Below are positions 8,899-17,271 of a stretch of DNA of 64,000 bases, one piece after another. The notes under the pieces were generated by a model, which worked only from the letters and a program-made list of their open reading frames with translations, was not told the DNA's origin and ran no database searches. Source of the stretch: Mycobacterium sp. ITM-2016-00317 (GTDB taxonomy: Bacteria; Actinomycetota; Actinomycetes; Mycobacteriales; Mycobacteriaceae); the NCBI RefSeq assembly GCF_002968295.1, contig NZ_CP134399.1:3658001-3722000 (forward strand), in the 5' to 3' direction. A program made the position numbers and the translations under genes. Every line of letters starts with the position of its first letter. The stretch's first letter is position 1.

Positions 8899-9225
8899 TC
8901 ACCCCCACACCGACATCAACGCCACGTAGCACGTCGTGCCGGCCACGATGCTCAACAGCGCCTGGGCGCGCCACAGATGCAGACCCACGGTGACCGCGAC
9001 GGCGACCGCGAGCCAGGTCAGCTGCGTCGCGGTATCCCCGGCGACGGTGCGCACGGTGTAGATCGCGAGGATCAGCATCACGCCGACCGGCATGTGCACG
9101 CCGAGGTACTTCACGACACGGCTGTGCCGCAACGGCGCCAGCACCGCGAACGGCAGCGCGCGCAACCCCCAGGTCACCGCCGCACTGACCGCGACCAACA
9201 CGGCGATGTAGGCGTTGTCAGGCAT
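8899..9225 (-). CDS. azlD: AzlD family branched-chain amino acid export subunit
   Basis: Small 108-aa membrane protein with about four hydrophobic segments, typical of AzlD. With AzlC it forms an LIV-E-type exporter for branched-chain amino acids or analogues. The AzlD-type N-terminus VTWGLRALPFAVLAPLR is evident. The ATG at 9225 overlaps the 3' end of azlC by 8 bp, so the pair is translationally coupled. The gene converges on the TetR gene, with 2 bp between stops. Confidence 0.88.
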   Translation of the reverse strand: MPDNAYIAVLVAVSAAVTWGLRALPFAVLAPLRHSRVVKYLGVHMPVGVMLILAIYTVRTVAGDTATQLTWLAVAVAVTVGLHLWRAQALLSIVAGTTCYVALMSVWG

Positions 9226-9919
9226 CGTCGTCCCTGCGTCCCAACAACATCCGGACCAGCAGCACCCCGGCGAAGGCCGCGAAGGCGGCCACCAGCATCT
9301 GTCCGGGGACCAGCAACCAGGCGGCCACGGCGCACAGCACGGCCACCGCGGCGGTGATCCGGTCGGGTCGCTGCCGGTACGCGTCGATGCCCAGCACGAG
9401 GAACAACGCGGTGAGCGCGAAGTCGAGCCCTTCGAGCCGCTCGATGGGCAACGCCTGCCCGACCAGCCCGCCGAGGGTCGCGCCCGCCACCCACAACAGG
9501 TGCAGGCACAGTTGCATGAACAGGATCAACCGCGACGGCCACGACCGCGCCTCCGGGCTGACGCCGACCGCGTACGCCTCATCGGACAGCGTGTAGGTGC
9601 TGTACAGCTTGCCCGCCACGCCCCGGACCCGGTGCAGCGGGAACGACAGCGCATAGAACACGTGCCGGGAGTTCACCACGAAGGTCGTCAGCGCGACCGT
9701 CGCGATCGGCGCCGCCGACGCGGCCAGGTGCACCATCAGGAACTCCAGCGAACCCGCGTAGATCACCGCGGCGAACACCGGCGCCCACCACCACGCCAGC
9801 CCGGCGTGCACCACCAGGAAGCCCAGGGCCATGCCCAGCGGGATGAACGCCAGCCCGATCGGCGCCGTCAGCGAGACCACGCTGCGCAGCGAATCGCCGG
9901 GCTCGGGACTGGGCGGCAC
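9218..9919 (-). CDS. azlC: AzlC family branched-chain amino acid export permease
   Basis: Large subunit of an AzlCD-type exporter, 233 aa from the GTG at 9919. That start is chosen because a perfect AGGAGG (9928-9933) lies 8 bases upstream; GTG codons at 9943 and 9985 are in frame but lack such a site. The protein has several membrane segments and the AzlC stretch FMVHLAASAAP, then TTFVVNSRHVFYALS. AzlD follows with an 8-bp overlap. No Lrp-type regulator is adjacent. Confidence 0.88.
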   Translation of the reverse strand: MPPSPEPGDSLRSVVSLTAPIGLAFIPLGMALGFLVVHAGLAWWWAPVFAAVIYAGSLEFLMVHLAASAAPIATVALTTFVVNSRHVFYALSFPLHRVRGVAGKLYSTYTLSDEAYAVGVSPEARSWPSRLILFMQLCLHLLWVAGATLGGLVGQALPIERLEGLDFALTALFLVLGIDAYRQRPDRITAAVAVLCAVAAWLLVPGQMLVAAFAAFAGVLLVRMLLGRRDDDA

Positions 9920-9999
9920 GACAGACACCTCCTGGACGGACACTCCGCCGCCCAGCTTCGCACGTGCGCCGTCCCCGGGGCGCACGCGCTCTCACACAG

Positions 10000-12609
10000 T
10001 CAGACCGCGATGGCCAATGACGGTGCCGCGCCGAAGATCTCGACGGTGTCGAAAGCCTTGCCGATCGCCGCGAGGTGCGCCGGTGACAGGCCCTGCTCGC
10101 GGGCGCTGCTCAGTATCGCGGCCCGCCCGTCGACGAATTTGGCGGTGCTGCTGAGCCGCCCGAGCGAATGGTAGAAAACCTTCGCCCAGGTCTCGTCGGT
10201 GACGCCGCTGGTGGCGTCGTCGGTCATCATCAGGTACGCGGCGTGGCTGAAGATCGTGCTGTTGACGTGCTCGCCGCGGTCGTCGCCCTCGCCCGTGTAC
10301 CGCGTGCTGTAGCGGTCGCGGTGCGGACCGTAGGCCGTGCCGATCGAGGTCGGGTCGGCGAGATCGCGCACCGCGCCGAGTGCGGAGTCCTCGCCGACGA
10401 GCCAGCGGCCTGCGCCGGTCTTGCCCTCGACCAGCACGCCGAGAATGTCGCTGTACGCCTCATTGAGGGCGCCGGGCTCGGCGAAGTCCAGCACCGGCCC
10501 GCCACCGCCGACGACGTAAGACACCACCGCATGGGTGAACTCGTGAGCCACGACGTCCAGGCCGGCCTGGAGGTAGCCGTTGTCCCCGAACGCGAACAGC
10601 CGCCGGTTGGGATCCCAGAACGCGTTGGCGTAGCCGCCGGTCGACATCCGCGGGTTGTACCGGATGCTGACCGAGACCAGTGCGCCCTTGCCGTCGAAGG
10701 ACTTGCGCCCCAGCACGTCGGCGAAGTAGTCGTACACCACGGCCATGTTCGCGTGCGCCGACACCGCGGCGGTGTCCCAGCCGAACAGCCCGCGCTTGAC
10801 CACCGAACCCGGCAGCAGCGGATTGCCCAGGCCGAACAGCGTGTAGCTGGTCTTGTAGGTGCTGATGTTGCGGGGCGCGTCGATCAGCTGGTAGGTCCGG
10901 AACCACCACACCTTGCGGGTGTCGATGGTGAAGAGGCGGGACTCGCCGAGCCAGTCCTTGGCGAAGCTGATCGACGTCGCGGCGTGCGCGTTCGCGGACG
11001 CGACGATGACCGAACCCGCCGATGTGCCGTCGGCGTGGATCAGGTAGGTCGCCCCCGACGGCGCCAGCTCCCCGGTGTCACGGACGACCACCGCTACCCG
11101 CCACGCCAGATGCGAGGTTCCGTCGTCGTGGGTGTAGACCACCAGCTCCTCGGCGAAAGCGCTTGCGGTGACGAACTTCCGGAGGGCGCGCGCATCGGCG
11201 CCGGAACCCAGGTAGGCGGAGCTCGCGATCAGCCGCACCTCGGTGTATTCGTCGACCGAGCTGTCCGGGGTGATGTCGAACGCCTCCCCCAGCCCGCGGT
11301 AGTAGTTGAACACGCCGGTCACCTCGCCGGCGGCGTTGGTCACCAGGACCACCTCGCTGCCGAGAACCTTGACCGCGCCGAGCCTTTCGGTGAAGCGGTA
11401 CAAGTACTCGGCGGCCTCGCCCGTGCCGACCGTGGAGACGGTGATGCCGGCCGGATCGGCGAAGCCCGTCGCCGCGCCCAGGGCCGACGCCACGGAGTTC
11501 AGCACCACAGCGGCGTCGGCGGCGTTGACCACCAGGTGATCGGTGAAGCGGCCGTCGATGACAGTGACGCCTCCGTCGCGGCCGGGGGTGACCGCCACCC
11601 CGTCCCGCGCCAGCAGCTCGTCGACGCCGAATCCGGACGGAATGCCCTGCCGGTCAGGGGAAGTCGCGCCGATGACCACGGTCACCACGGTCGGCCCGGC
11701 GATACCGAGCAGCCCGAGGATGCCGTGCACGTGGAACGGATTGCCCACCGTGTCGTCGATCAGGACCGTGAACCTGTCGGCGCGGCCGGCTGCTGCCGCG
11801 CCCGGGAGATAGGTGAATCCGCCGGATGCGTCGAGCACCACGCGCCCGTGCGCCGGCCCCGCCGCAATCACGTAGGTCAGTGCCGCGTCGTCGTAGTCGG
11901 TCGCGTTGAGGTTGCCGGTCACCGCGCCGTCGGGTCCGGGACCCGACGTCGTGACATCGGCGGTGGGACGCTGGTTGTTCCAGGTGTACTGCGCCTGGCG
12001 CACGCCCAGCCACAGCGATTGCATGAGCGCCGAAACCGGCGTTCCCGGGCCGGGGTCGTGATCGGCCGGTGGCCGCAGACCGACCCAGGTGAGCACGTCG
12101 GTGACCATGCTTTCGACCGTGACCGGTCGCGCGGGCGCCGCCTCGGCTTCCGGCACGGCAACGGCTTCGGCTTGGGCTTGGGGGACGGCGTCACCGTCGG
12201 CGACGTCTTCGGTTTCGGTGACGTCTTCGGTTTCGGTGACGTCGGTTTCGGTTTCGGTTTCGGTTTCGGTTTCGGTGACGTTGACCGAGACCTGTTCCGC
12301 GCGGGTCTTCGACGTGCGGGACGACTCTTCGTCGTCGGGCGCAGGTTCGTCCTCGTCGTCGGCAGGTTCGTCGTCGGCGGGCTGATCGTCGGCAGGTTCG
12401 TCGTCGGCAGGCTGGTCGTCTGCAGGTGCGGTGTCACTGGCGGTGTCGGTGGAGTCCGCCGACTGCGACGTGCCCGACTCGGTGCTGTCGGTCGGGCTCG
12501 CGGAGGCGACGCCCTGCCCGGTGACCACGCCCAGCCCGACACCGACGAGCAGGACCCCGGAGTACAGACCGCGCAGAGAACTGTTCGGCGACTTCGGGCA
12601 CCGGTCCAC
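10000..12609 (-). CDS. Secreted M4 (thermolysin-like) metalloprotease with acidic repeats and a cadherin-like domain
   Basis: Large exported protein, 869 aa from a GTG start. It has a signal peptide (GLYSGVLLVGVGLGVV...ASASP, about residues 14-40). Next comes a low-complexity acidic region of (D/E)PADD and TE repeats to about residue 150, then a VCBS/cadherin-like module near residues 210-290 (DYDDAALTYVIAAGPAHGRV). A FTP/propeptide-like region follows, and the thermolysin domain ends the protein. Zinc ligands are HEFTH at 689-693 and the Glu of NEAYSD (716-721); the catalytic His region is GEHVNSTIFSHAAYL. All M4 active-site elements are present, so it should be an active zinc endopeptidase at the cell surface or outside. 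Its substrate and any maturation are unknown. The N-terminal layout resembles other large mycobacterial surface proteins. Confidence 0.88.
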   Translation of the reverse strand: MDRCPKSPNSSLRGLYSGVLLVGVGLGVVTGQGVASASPTDSTESGTSQSADSTDTASDTAPADDQPADDEPADDQPADDEPADDEDEPAPDDEESSRTSKTRAEQVSVNVTETETETETETDVTETEDVTETEDVADGDAVPQAQAEAVAVPEAEAAPARPVTVESMVTDVLTWVGLRPPADHDPGPGTPVSALMQSLWLGVRQAQYTWNNQRPTADVTTSGPGPDGAVTGNLNATDYDDAALTYVIAAGPAHGRVVLDASGGFTYLPGAAAAGRADRFTVLIDDTVGNPFHVHGILGLLGIAGPTVVTVVIGATSPDRQGIPSGFGVDELLARDGVAVTPGRDGGVTVIDGRFTDHLVVNAADAAVVLNSVASALGAATGFADPAGITVSTVGTGEAAEYLYRFTERLGAVKVLGSEVVLVTNAAGEVTGVFNYYRGLGEAFDITPDSSVDEYTEVRLIASSAYLGSGADARALRKFVTASAFAEELVVYTHDDGTSHLAWRVAVVVRDTGELAPSGATYLIHADGTSAGSVIVASANAHAATSISFAKDWLGESRLFTIDTRKVWWFRTYQLIDAPRNISTYKTSYTLFGLGNPLLPGSVVKRGLFGWDTAAVSAHANMAVVYDYFADVLGRKSFDGKGALVSVSIRYNPRMSTGGYANAFWDPNRRLFAFGDNGYLQAGLDVVAHEFTHAVVSYVVGGGGPVLDFAEPGALNEAYSDILGVLVEGKTGAGRWLVGEDSALGAVRDLADPTSIGTAYGPHRDRYSTRYTGEGDDRGEHVNSTIFSHAAYLMMTDDATSGVTDETWAKVFYHSLGRLSSTAKFVDGRAAILSSAREQGLSPAHLAAIGKAFDTVEIFGAAPSLAIAV
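12160..12430. repeat. Short tandem repeats coding for acidic TE and PADD runs
   Basis: Inside the M4 protease gene, a GGTTTC-type hexamer is repeated in the 12206-12280 stretch (coding Thr-Glu on the minus strand), and a longer unit coding DDEPADDQPA is repeated around 12335-12425. Such perfect codon-phase repeats can expand or contract by slippage without breaking the frame. Confidence 0.7.
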
Positions 12610-12681
12610 GTTGACCCCCAGCTTTGACGTAGCGAGCCGAACCTACCATTGCGTTAGCAAACTGTTGGACGTTTTCCGACG

Positions 12682-14868
12682 TCAGCCCGCGGTGGCGGTC
12701 ACCGGCTCGATGCGTACCGCGACGCCGTTGAGCACCGACATCCCGGCCAGGCGTTCCAGATCGGCTGCGTCATTGGACATCAGCTCGTTGACGTTGGCTC
12801 CGCCGGCCCGATTGGCCAGCTGCCAGCCGCCCCGATGCCCCCAGCCGTGGGGAATCGCAACGGTTCCGGGGGCGACCTCGTCGGTGACGAACACCTCGGT
12901 CTCGATGGCGCCGTCCCGGGACGTGACACGCACGGTCGCGCCGTTGGTCAGGCCGGCAGCCGCGGCGTCGACGGGATTGACCCTGGCCCGGTGCCGCCGG
13001 TCGCCCTTCATCAGCGTCGGGCTGTTGTGCATCCACGAGTTCTGCGAACGAATCTCGCGCATCCCGATGGCCATCAGCGGGAACGCGGGATCGTCGGGGT
13101 GACGTTCACCGAGCCGTTCGACCTCGACCAGGATCTCCGCAGGCGCCAGCCGCACCAGACCGTCCGGATGCTTGACCGCCTCGGCGCGGATACCGGTCGG
13201 CGCGTGCTCGGACAGCACGATCCCGTGCGGGTTCTCCTGCAGCTTGCGCGGGTTGATCCCGTTGCGGCGCAACCCGAACCGGTCGCCGTACGGGCCGATC
13301 CGCATCAGCAGCCCGACCAGCCGGCGCGGCGTCATGCGACCCAGCCCGCGGCGGTCCAGCCAGCTCAGCACCCCGTTGAACCGCTCCAGCGCACCGTTGG
13401 CGAACAACGACAGACCCATCCTGCGGGCCAGCTCGTCGAACACCTCCCACTCGTTGCGCGCCTGCCCGTACGCGGGCACGACGGCTTCGGAGGCCTGCGC
13501 AAAGACCGTCGTCGAGCAGTTCGCCAGGCTGTAGGGCACGTCGTGGCGTTCCAGGAATGTGGTGGCGGGCAGGATGTAATCGGCGTGGGTGTTGGTCTCG
13601 TTGACGTAGAGGTCCAGCGACACCATCAGATCCAGCTCGTCGAGCGCCTTTTCGAGCATCGGGCCGTTCGGCACGGTCAGCACCGGGTTTCCCGCCGTCA
13701 CGAACAGAGCGCGCAGCTGCCCGTCGCCGGGGGTGATGATCTCCTCGGCCATCAACGCCGCGGGATAGGTGCTGATCACCTCCGGCAGGTTCCCGACCCG
13801 GGAGCGCGCCGTGTCGTAGGTCATCTTGCCGGCCTTTTCCGCCAGGTCCTCCAGCGGAATCACCGCGCGGGCGAACAACATTCCGCCGGCCCGGTCCAGG
13901 TTCCCGGTCACGATGCTCAGCACGTCGAGCAGGTGGCTCACCAGCGTGCCGTGCCGACCCAGGCACGCACCGGTGCGCCCGTAGGCCACCGCCGTCGGGG
14001 CGGTCGCGAAATCGCGTGCCAGCGTGCGCAACACGTCGGGTTCGACACCGGTGCGCACGTGGGTGCGTTCGGGCGGGAAGGCGCGGCTGAGTTCGCGCAG
14101 CGTCGACCAGTCCGCGGTCTGGGCGTCGAGTGCGGCGATGTCGGCGAGGTCCTCGTCGAAGATCACGTGCAGCATCGACAACAACAGCCAGGCGTCGGAA
14201 TCCGGGCGCACGGGCAGATGCTCATAGGCGCGGGCCGTCTCGGTCCGGCGCGGGTCGACGACCACCACGCGCCCGCCGCGCGCGGTGATGCCGGCCAGGT
14301 CGTCGCGCACCCGCGGGGTGCGCACCGCACTGCCGTGCGACACCAGCGGGTTGGCGCCGAGCATGAACAGGAAGTCGGTGCGGGCCAGATCCGGGAACGG
14401 GATCTGGCTGGCCGCCCCGTACAGGAGTTTGCTTGCGACGAACCGGGAGTTGATGTCCTGGGAGCCCGAGGAGTACTGGTGGTGGCCACCGAGCCGGGTC
14501 AGGAACATCCCGGACCAGATGCCGCTGGCATACCCGAACGCGATCGGGTTGCCGAAGTACTGTCCGACCGCGCCACCGCCGTGGGCGGCGACGATCCGGC
14601 CGAGGCGGTCCGCGATGTCGTCGAGCGCCGCGTCCCAACCGACCGCCTCGAAGGTGCCGTCCGGGCGGCGCCGCAGCGGGGTCAGCACCCGGTCGGGGTC
14701 GTTCTGGATGTCGGTGAACGCGATCCCCTTCGGGCAGGCCCGGCCACGCGACATCGGATTGTCCGGATCGGGCCGCAGCGACTGCAGCCGGCCGTCCTCG
14801 ACGGTGGCGACCAGCCCGCACAGCGCCTCGCAGATCCGGCAATAGGTGATGCGTTGCTCGACCGCCAT
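12682..14868 (-). CDS. Molybdopterin-dependent oxidoreductase (formate dehydrogenase/BisC-like)
   Basis: Member of the DMSO-reductase superfamily, 728 aa. The N-terminal [4Fe-4S] site is YCRICEALCG (C10, C13, C17) with the fourth Cys in RGRACPKG. The bis-MGD domains follow (GQYFGNPIAFGYASG, SSGSQDINSRFVAS, LGANPLVSHGS), and the C-terminal molydopterin dinucleotide-binding domain contains NPVDAAAAGLTNGATVRV and HGWGHRGG. No Sec or Cys is seen at the usual metal-ligand position in the SGSQDINS stretch. No twin-arginine signal is present, so it is cytoplasmic. No partner subunit is adjacent; electron donor and substrate are unknown. It lies downstream of a same-strand TetR gene with a dyad between them. 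Confidence 0.9.
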   Translation of the reverse strand: MAVEQRITYCRICEALCGLVATVEDGRLQSLRPDPDNPMSRGRACPKGIAFTDIQNDPDRVLTPLRRRPDGTFEAVGWDAALDDIADRLGRIVAAHGGGAVGQYFGNPIAFGYASGIWSGMFLTRLGGHHQYSSGSQDINSRFVASKLLYGAASQIPFPDLARTDFLFMLGANPLVSHGSAVRTPRVRDDLAGITARGGRVVVVDPRRTETARAYEHLPVRPDSDAWLLLSMLHVIFDEDLADIAALDAQTADWSTLRELSRAFPPERTHVRTGVEPDVLRTLARDFATAPTAVAYGRTGACLGRHGTLVSHLLDVLSIVTGNLDRAGGMLFARAVIPLEDLAEKAGKMTYDTARSRVGNLPEVISTYPAALMAEEIITPGDGQLRALFVTAGNPVLTVPNGPMLEKALDELDLMVSLDLYVNETNTHADYILPATTFLERHDVPYSLANCSTTVFAQASEAVVPAYGQARNEWEVFDELARRMGLSLFANGALERFNGVLSWLDRRGLGRMTPRRLVGLLMRIGPYGDRFGLRRNGINPRKLQENPHGIVLSEHAPTGIRAEAVKHPDGLVRLAPAEILVEVERLGERHPDDPAFPLMAIGMREIRSQNSWMHNSPTLMKGDRRHRARVNPVDAAAAGLTNGATVRVTSRDGAIETEVFVTDEVAPGTVAIPHGWGHRGGWQLANRAGGANVNELMSNDAADLERLAGMSVLNGVAVRIEPVTATAG

Positions 14869-14877
14869 CGGATCAGA

Positions 14878-14906
14878 TTAATCCGGTCGGATAAATTCCG
14901 GACCGG
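14878..14906. promoter_or_regulatory. Palindromic operator-like site upstream of the molybdopterin oxidoreductase gene
   Basis: TTAATCCG-GT-CGGATAAA (14878-14895) is a near-perfect dyad 10 bp upstream of the oxidoreductase start, and overlaps a second dyad CCGGTC-N12-GACCGG (14883-14906). The AT-rich core in a very GC-rich setting and the adjacent TetR gene make an operator likely; the second dyad could also act as a weak hairpin terminator. Confidence 0.45.
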
Positions 14907-14914
14907 GTTTCGCG

Positions 14915-15574
14915 TCAGGACTTCTCGGTGCCGCGCAGCCCGCCGCAGGTGAACTCGATCAGCTGTTCGACCCAGTCCTCGTCCAGCCCGTCCGGCCCGA
15001 GCGGGCGCAGATAGGCGGGCAGATCAGCACTGGCCAGCGCGGCGATCATCGAATACATGGCCAGCGCGGCGCGCTGCCGGACCTGCTTGGTGTGCAGACC
15101 GGGTATCGCCCGGCCCGCCGCGGCGACGAACAGCTCCGGCAGACCGGGGTCGCCGTCGAGCGCCTCACGCCAGATCGGGTCGTCGTCGAGCGCGAGTTGA
15201 GTCATCACCTTCAACCAGGACAGCCCGCGGGCGGGGTCGGTTCGCAGGAGCTGCAGGTGCGGGGTGAGCAGCGCCTCGACGACGTCGCGGACACTCACCG
15301 ACGCGGCCGAGTCGACCAGCGCGGACAGGTTCCCGGCGATCGCCGGGGTGATGTGAGCCGAGCGGCGGTAGGCGACGGCGGCGATCAGGTCACGTTTGGC
15401 CGGGAAGTGGTACATCACCGAACGGTTGGCGACGCCGGCCTCCCGCGCGACGGCGCGCAGCGACACCGAACCGATCGAGGACCGGCCGAACATCGACTCC
15501 GCGGTGTCGAGGATCAGCGCGCGGGTGTTCACGTCGCCGCGCGGGCCCCGGCGGCGAGCCGCGGTATCGACCAT
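14915..15574 (-). CDS. TetR family transcriptional regulator
   Basis: 219-aa regulator starting at the ATG at 15574 (MVDTAARRRG). A much longer open frame upstream is antisense to the phosphatase gene and was rejected. The helix-turn-helix is clear: NTRALILDTAESMFGRSSIG, then SLRAVAREAGVANRSVMYHFPAKRDLIAAV. The C-terminal ligand domain is of the TetR_C type found in mycobacterial lipid or xenobiotic regulators. The gene lies 46 bp upstream of the molybdopterin oxidoreductase gene on the same strand and may control it through the intervening dyad. It is divergent from the PhoD-like gene. Confidence 0.88.
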   Translation of the reverse strand: MVDTAARRRGPRGDVNTRALILDTAESMFGRSSIGSVSLRAVAREAGVANRSVMYHFPAKRDLIAAVAYRRSAHITPAIAGNLSALVDSAASVSVRDVVEALLTPHLQLLRTDPARGLSWLKVMTQLALDDDPIWREALDGDPGLPELFVAAAGRAIPGLHTKQVRQRAALAMYSMIAALASADLPAYLRPLGPDGLDEDWVEQLIEFTCGGLRGTEKS

Positions 15575-15637
15575 CGGCCCAGCGTAGCGATACCGCGGGC
15601 GCATTCGGTCGAGCTGTCTGCGCGACACCCCTAAGCT

Positions 15638-17266
15638 GTGTCGGTGACTCTGGTTCTCGGCCCGGTGCTGCGGCACGTCGGCGACACGACTGCCCAGGTG
15701 TGGGTGCAGACCGAGGCCCCGGCCGAGGTGGAAGTCCTCGGGTGCTCGACGCGCACCTTCGAGGTCCAGGGTTTCCATTACGCGCTGGTGCCGGTGCACG
15801 GCCTGACGCCCGATTCCACGTTCGAGTACGAGGTCCGCGTCGACGGCGAGAAGGTGTGGCCGGAGCCGGACTCGCAGTTCCCGCCCAGCGTCATCCGTAC
15901 CCGCGGACCCGGCACCGCCGACCGGTTGCGGGTGATCTTCGGGTCGTGCCGCTACCCCAAGACCGGCGATGCCAAGATGGACAAGAGGCTCGGTCTGGAC
16001 GCCCTCGACTGCTACGCCCACCGGCTCACCGCGCTGGACGCCGACGAGTGGCCGGATGCGCTGCTGCTGCTCGGTGACCAGGTCTACGCCGACGAACTCA
16101 CTCCGGAGGCCCGGCGCAATCTGGCCGGTCATCGCCGGAGCGGCCGGCGCCCACCCGACGAGGTCGTCACGTTCGCCGAGTACGAGGGCCTGTACCGGCA
16201 CACCTGGGGCGACCCGGAGATCCGTTGGATCATGTCGACCCTGCCGACGGCGATGATCTTCGACGACCACGACATCCGCGACGACTGGAACACCTCGGGG
16301 GCTTGGCGGCGCGAGGTCAACCGCAAGCCCTGGTGGCGGGACCGGATCCGCGCCGGCCTGGGGTCCTACTGGGTGTACCAGCACATCGGGAACCTCAGCC
16401 CCGAGCAGCTCGCGGTCGACGAGGACTACCAGAAGATGACGCAGATCGACGGCGACTGCTGGTCGTACCTGGCCGAACTCGCGGACCGGGCCGACAGCGA
16501 GGTCGACGGCGACAAGGGGTTGCGGTTCAGTTTCCGCTGGGACCTGGGCCGCAGCCGGCTCATCATGGTGGATTCGCGCAACGCCCGCATCCTCGACAGC
16601 GGCGACCGGAAAATGCTGGGCGACAGGGAGTTCCGCTGGCTCGAAGAGCAGGTGGAGGACGGTCTGGCCGGTCTGGACCATCTGCTGATCGGCTCGTCGC
16701 TGCCCTGGTTGCTGCCGCCTGCGCTCGGGGATCTGCAGATGATCAACGAGGCCGCCGCCAACCGCAACGGCCTGCGTGGTGCGCTGGCCGAGAAGATCAG
16801 GCAGACCGCCGATCTGGAGCACTGGCCGGCGTTCCTGCAGTCGTTTCGGCGGCTGTCCGAGTTGATCTGCAATGCCGCGTCGCACCAGTCGAAGGGTCCC
16901 GCGACGGTGTCGGTGCTCTCCGGCGACGTCCACCACAGCTACGCCGCCCGCGCGGACTTCCCCGGCGTCACCGCGTCCCGGGTGCATCAGCTGGTGTGCT
17001 CACCGGTGCACAATTTCGTGCCGGCACCGGTGAAACCGGCGTTCAAGCTGGCATGGTCGCCGCGGGCCGCCCGGCTGACCCGGCGGTGGGCCCGGCACTC
17101 CGGATCACCGGATCTGCCGATGTCGTGGCGCAACCTCAGCGGACCGCTGTTCGGCAACACCATCGCCAGCTTCGAGAGCAGGCAGCGGGCCGCGCACGTC
17201 GTCTTCGAGCAGCCGGGCGACGACGGCGAACTGGCCGAGGTGACCACCGTAGAGCTGACCGACTGA
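15638..17266 (+). CDS. PhoD-like metallophosphatase (alkaline phosphatase D family)
   Basis: 542-aa protein with an N-terminal beta-sandwich of the PhoD type (HVGDTTAQVWVQTEAPAEVE) and a PhoD-like metallophosphatase domain. Metal-site motifs are GSCRYP, LLLGDQVYADE, MIFDDHDIRDDW and LSGDVHHSY. No signal peptide or Tat motif is visible, unlike secreted Bacillus PhoD, so it is probably cytoplasmic and hydrolyses an unknown phosphoester. Start is the GTG at 15638; a GTG two codons later is equally possible. It converges on the POT transporter gene, 5 bp between stops. Confidence 0.88.
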   Translation: MSVTLVLGPVLRHVGDTTAQVWVQTEAPAEVEVLGCSTRTFEVQGFHYALVPVHGLTPDSTFEYEVRVDGEKVWPEPDSQFPPSVIRTRGPGTADRLRVIFGSCRYPKTGDAKMDKRLGLDALDCYAHRLTALDADEWPDALLLLGDQVYADELTPEARRNLAGHRRSGRRPPDEVVTFAEYEGLYRHTWGDPEIRWIMSTLPTAMIFDDHDIRDDWNTSGAWRREVNRKPWWRDRIRAGLGSYWVYQHIGNLSPEQLAVDEDYQKMTQIDGDCWSYLAELADRADSEVDGDKGLRFSFRWDLGRSRLIMVDSRNARILDSGDRKMLGDREFRWLEEQVEDGLAGLDHLLIGSSLPWLLPPALGDLQMINEAAANRNGLRGALAEKIRQTADLEHWPAFLQSFRRLSELICNAASHQSKGPATVSVLSGDVHHSYAARADFPGVTASRVHQLVCSPVHNFVPAPVKPAFKLAWSPRAARLTRRWARHSGSPDLPMSWRNLSGPLFGNTIASFESRQRAAHVVFEQPGDDGELAEVTTVELTD

Positions 17267-17271
17267 CGGCG

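Noticed and set aside
12206..12280. CRISPR-like array in the protease gene
   Set aside because: Units are contiguous hexamers in coding phase with no spacers; no cas genes in the window.
10168..12627. 819-codon plus-strand open frame antisense to the M4 protease
   Set aside because: Its composition (Val, Gly, His, Asp, Arg-rich without motifs) is the mirror of a GC-rich gene; the minus strand carries a complete protease.
14915..16987. TetR protein with a 470-residue N-terminal extension
   Set aside because: The extension is antisense to the PhoD-like gene; the TetR fold begins right after the ATG at 15574.
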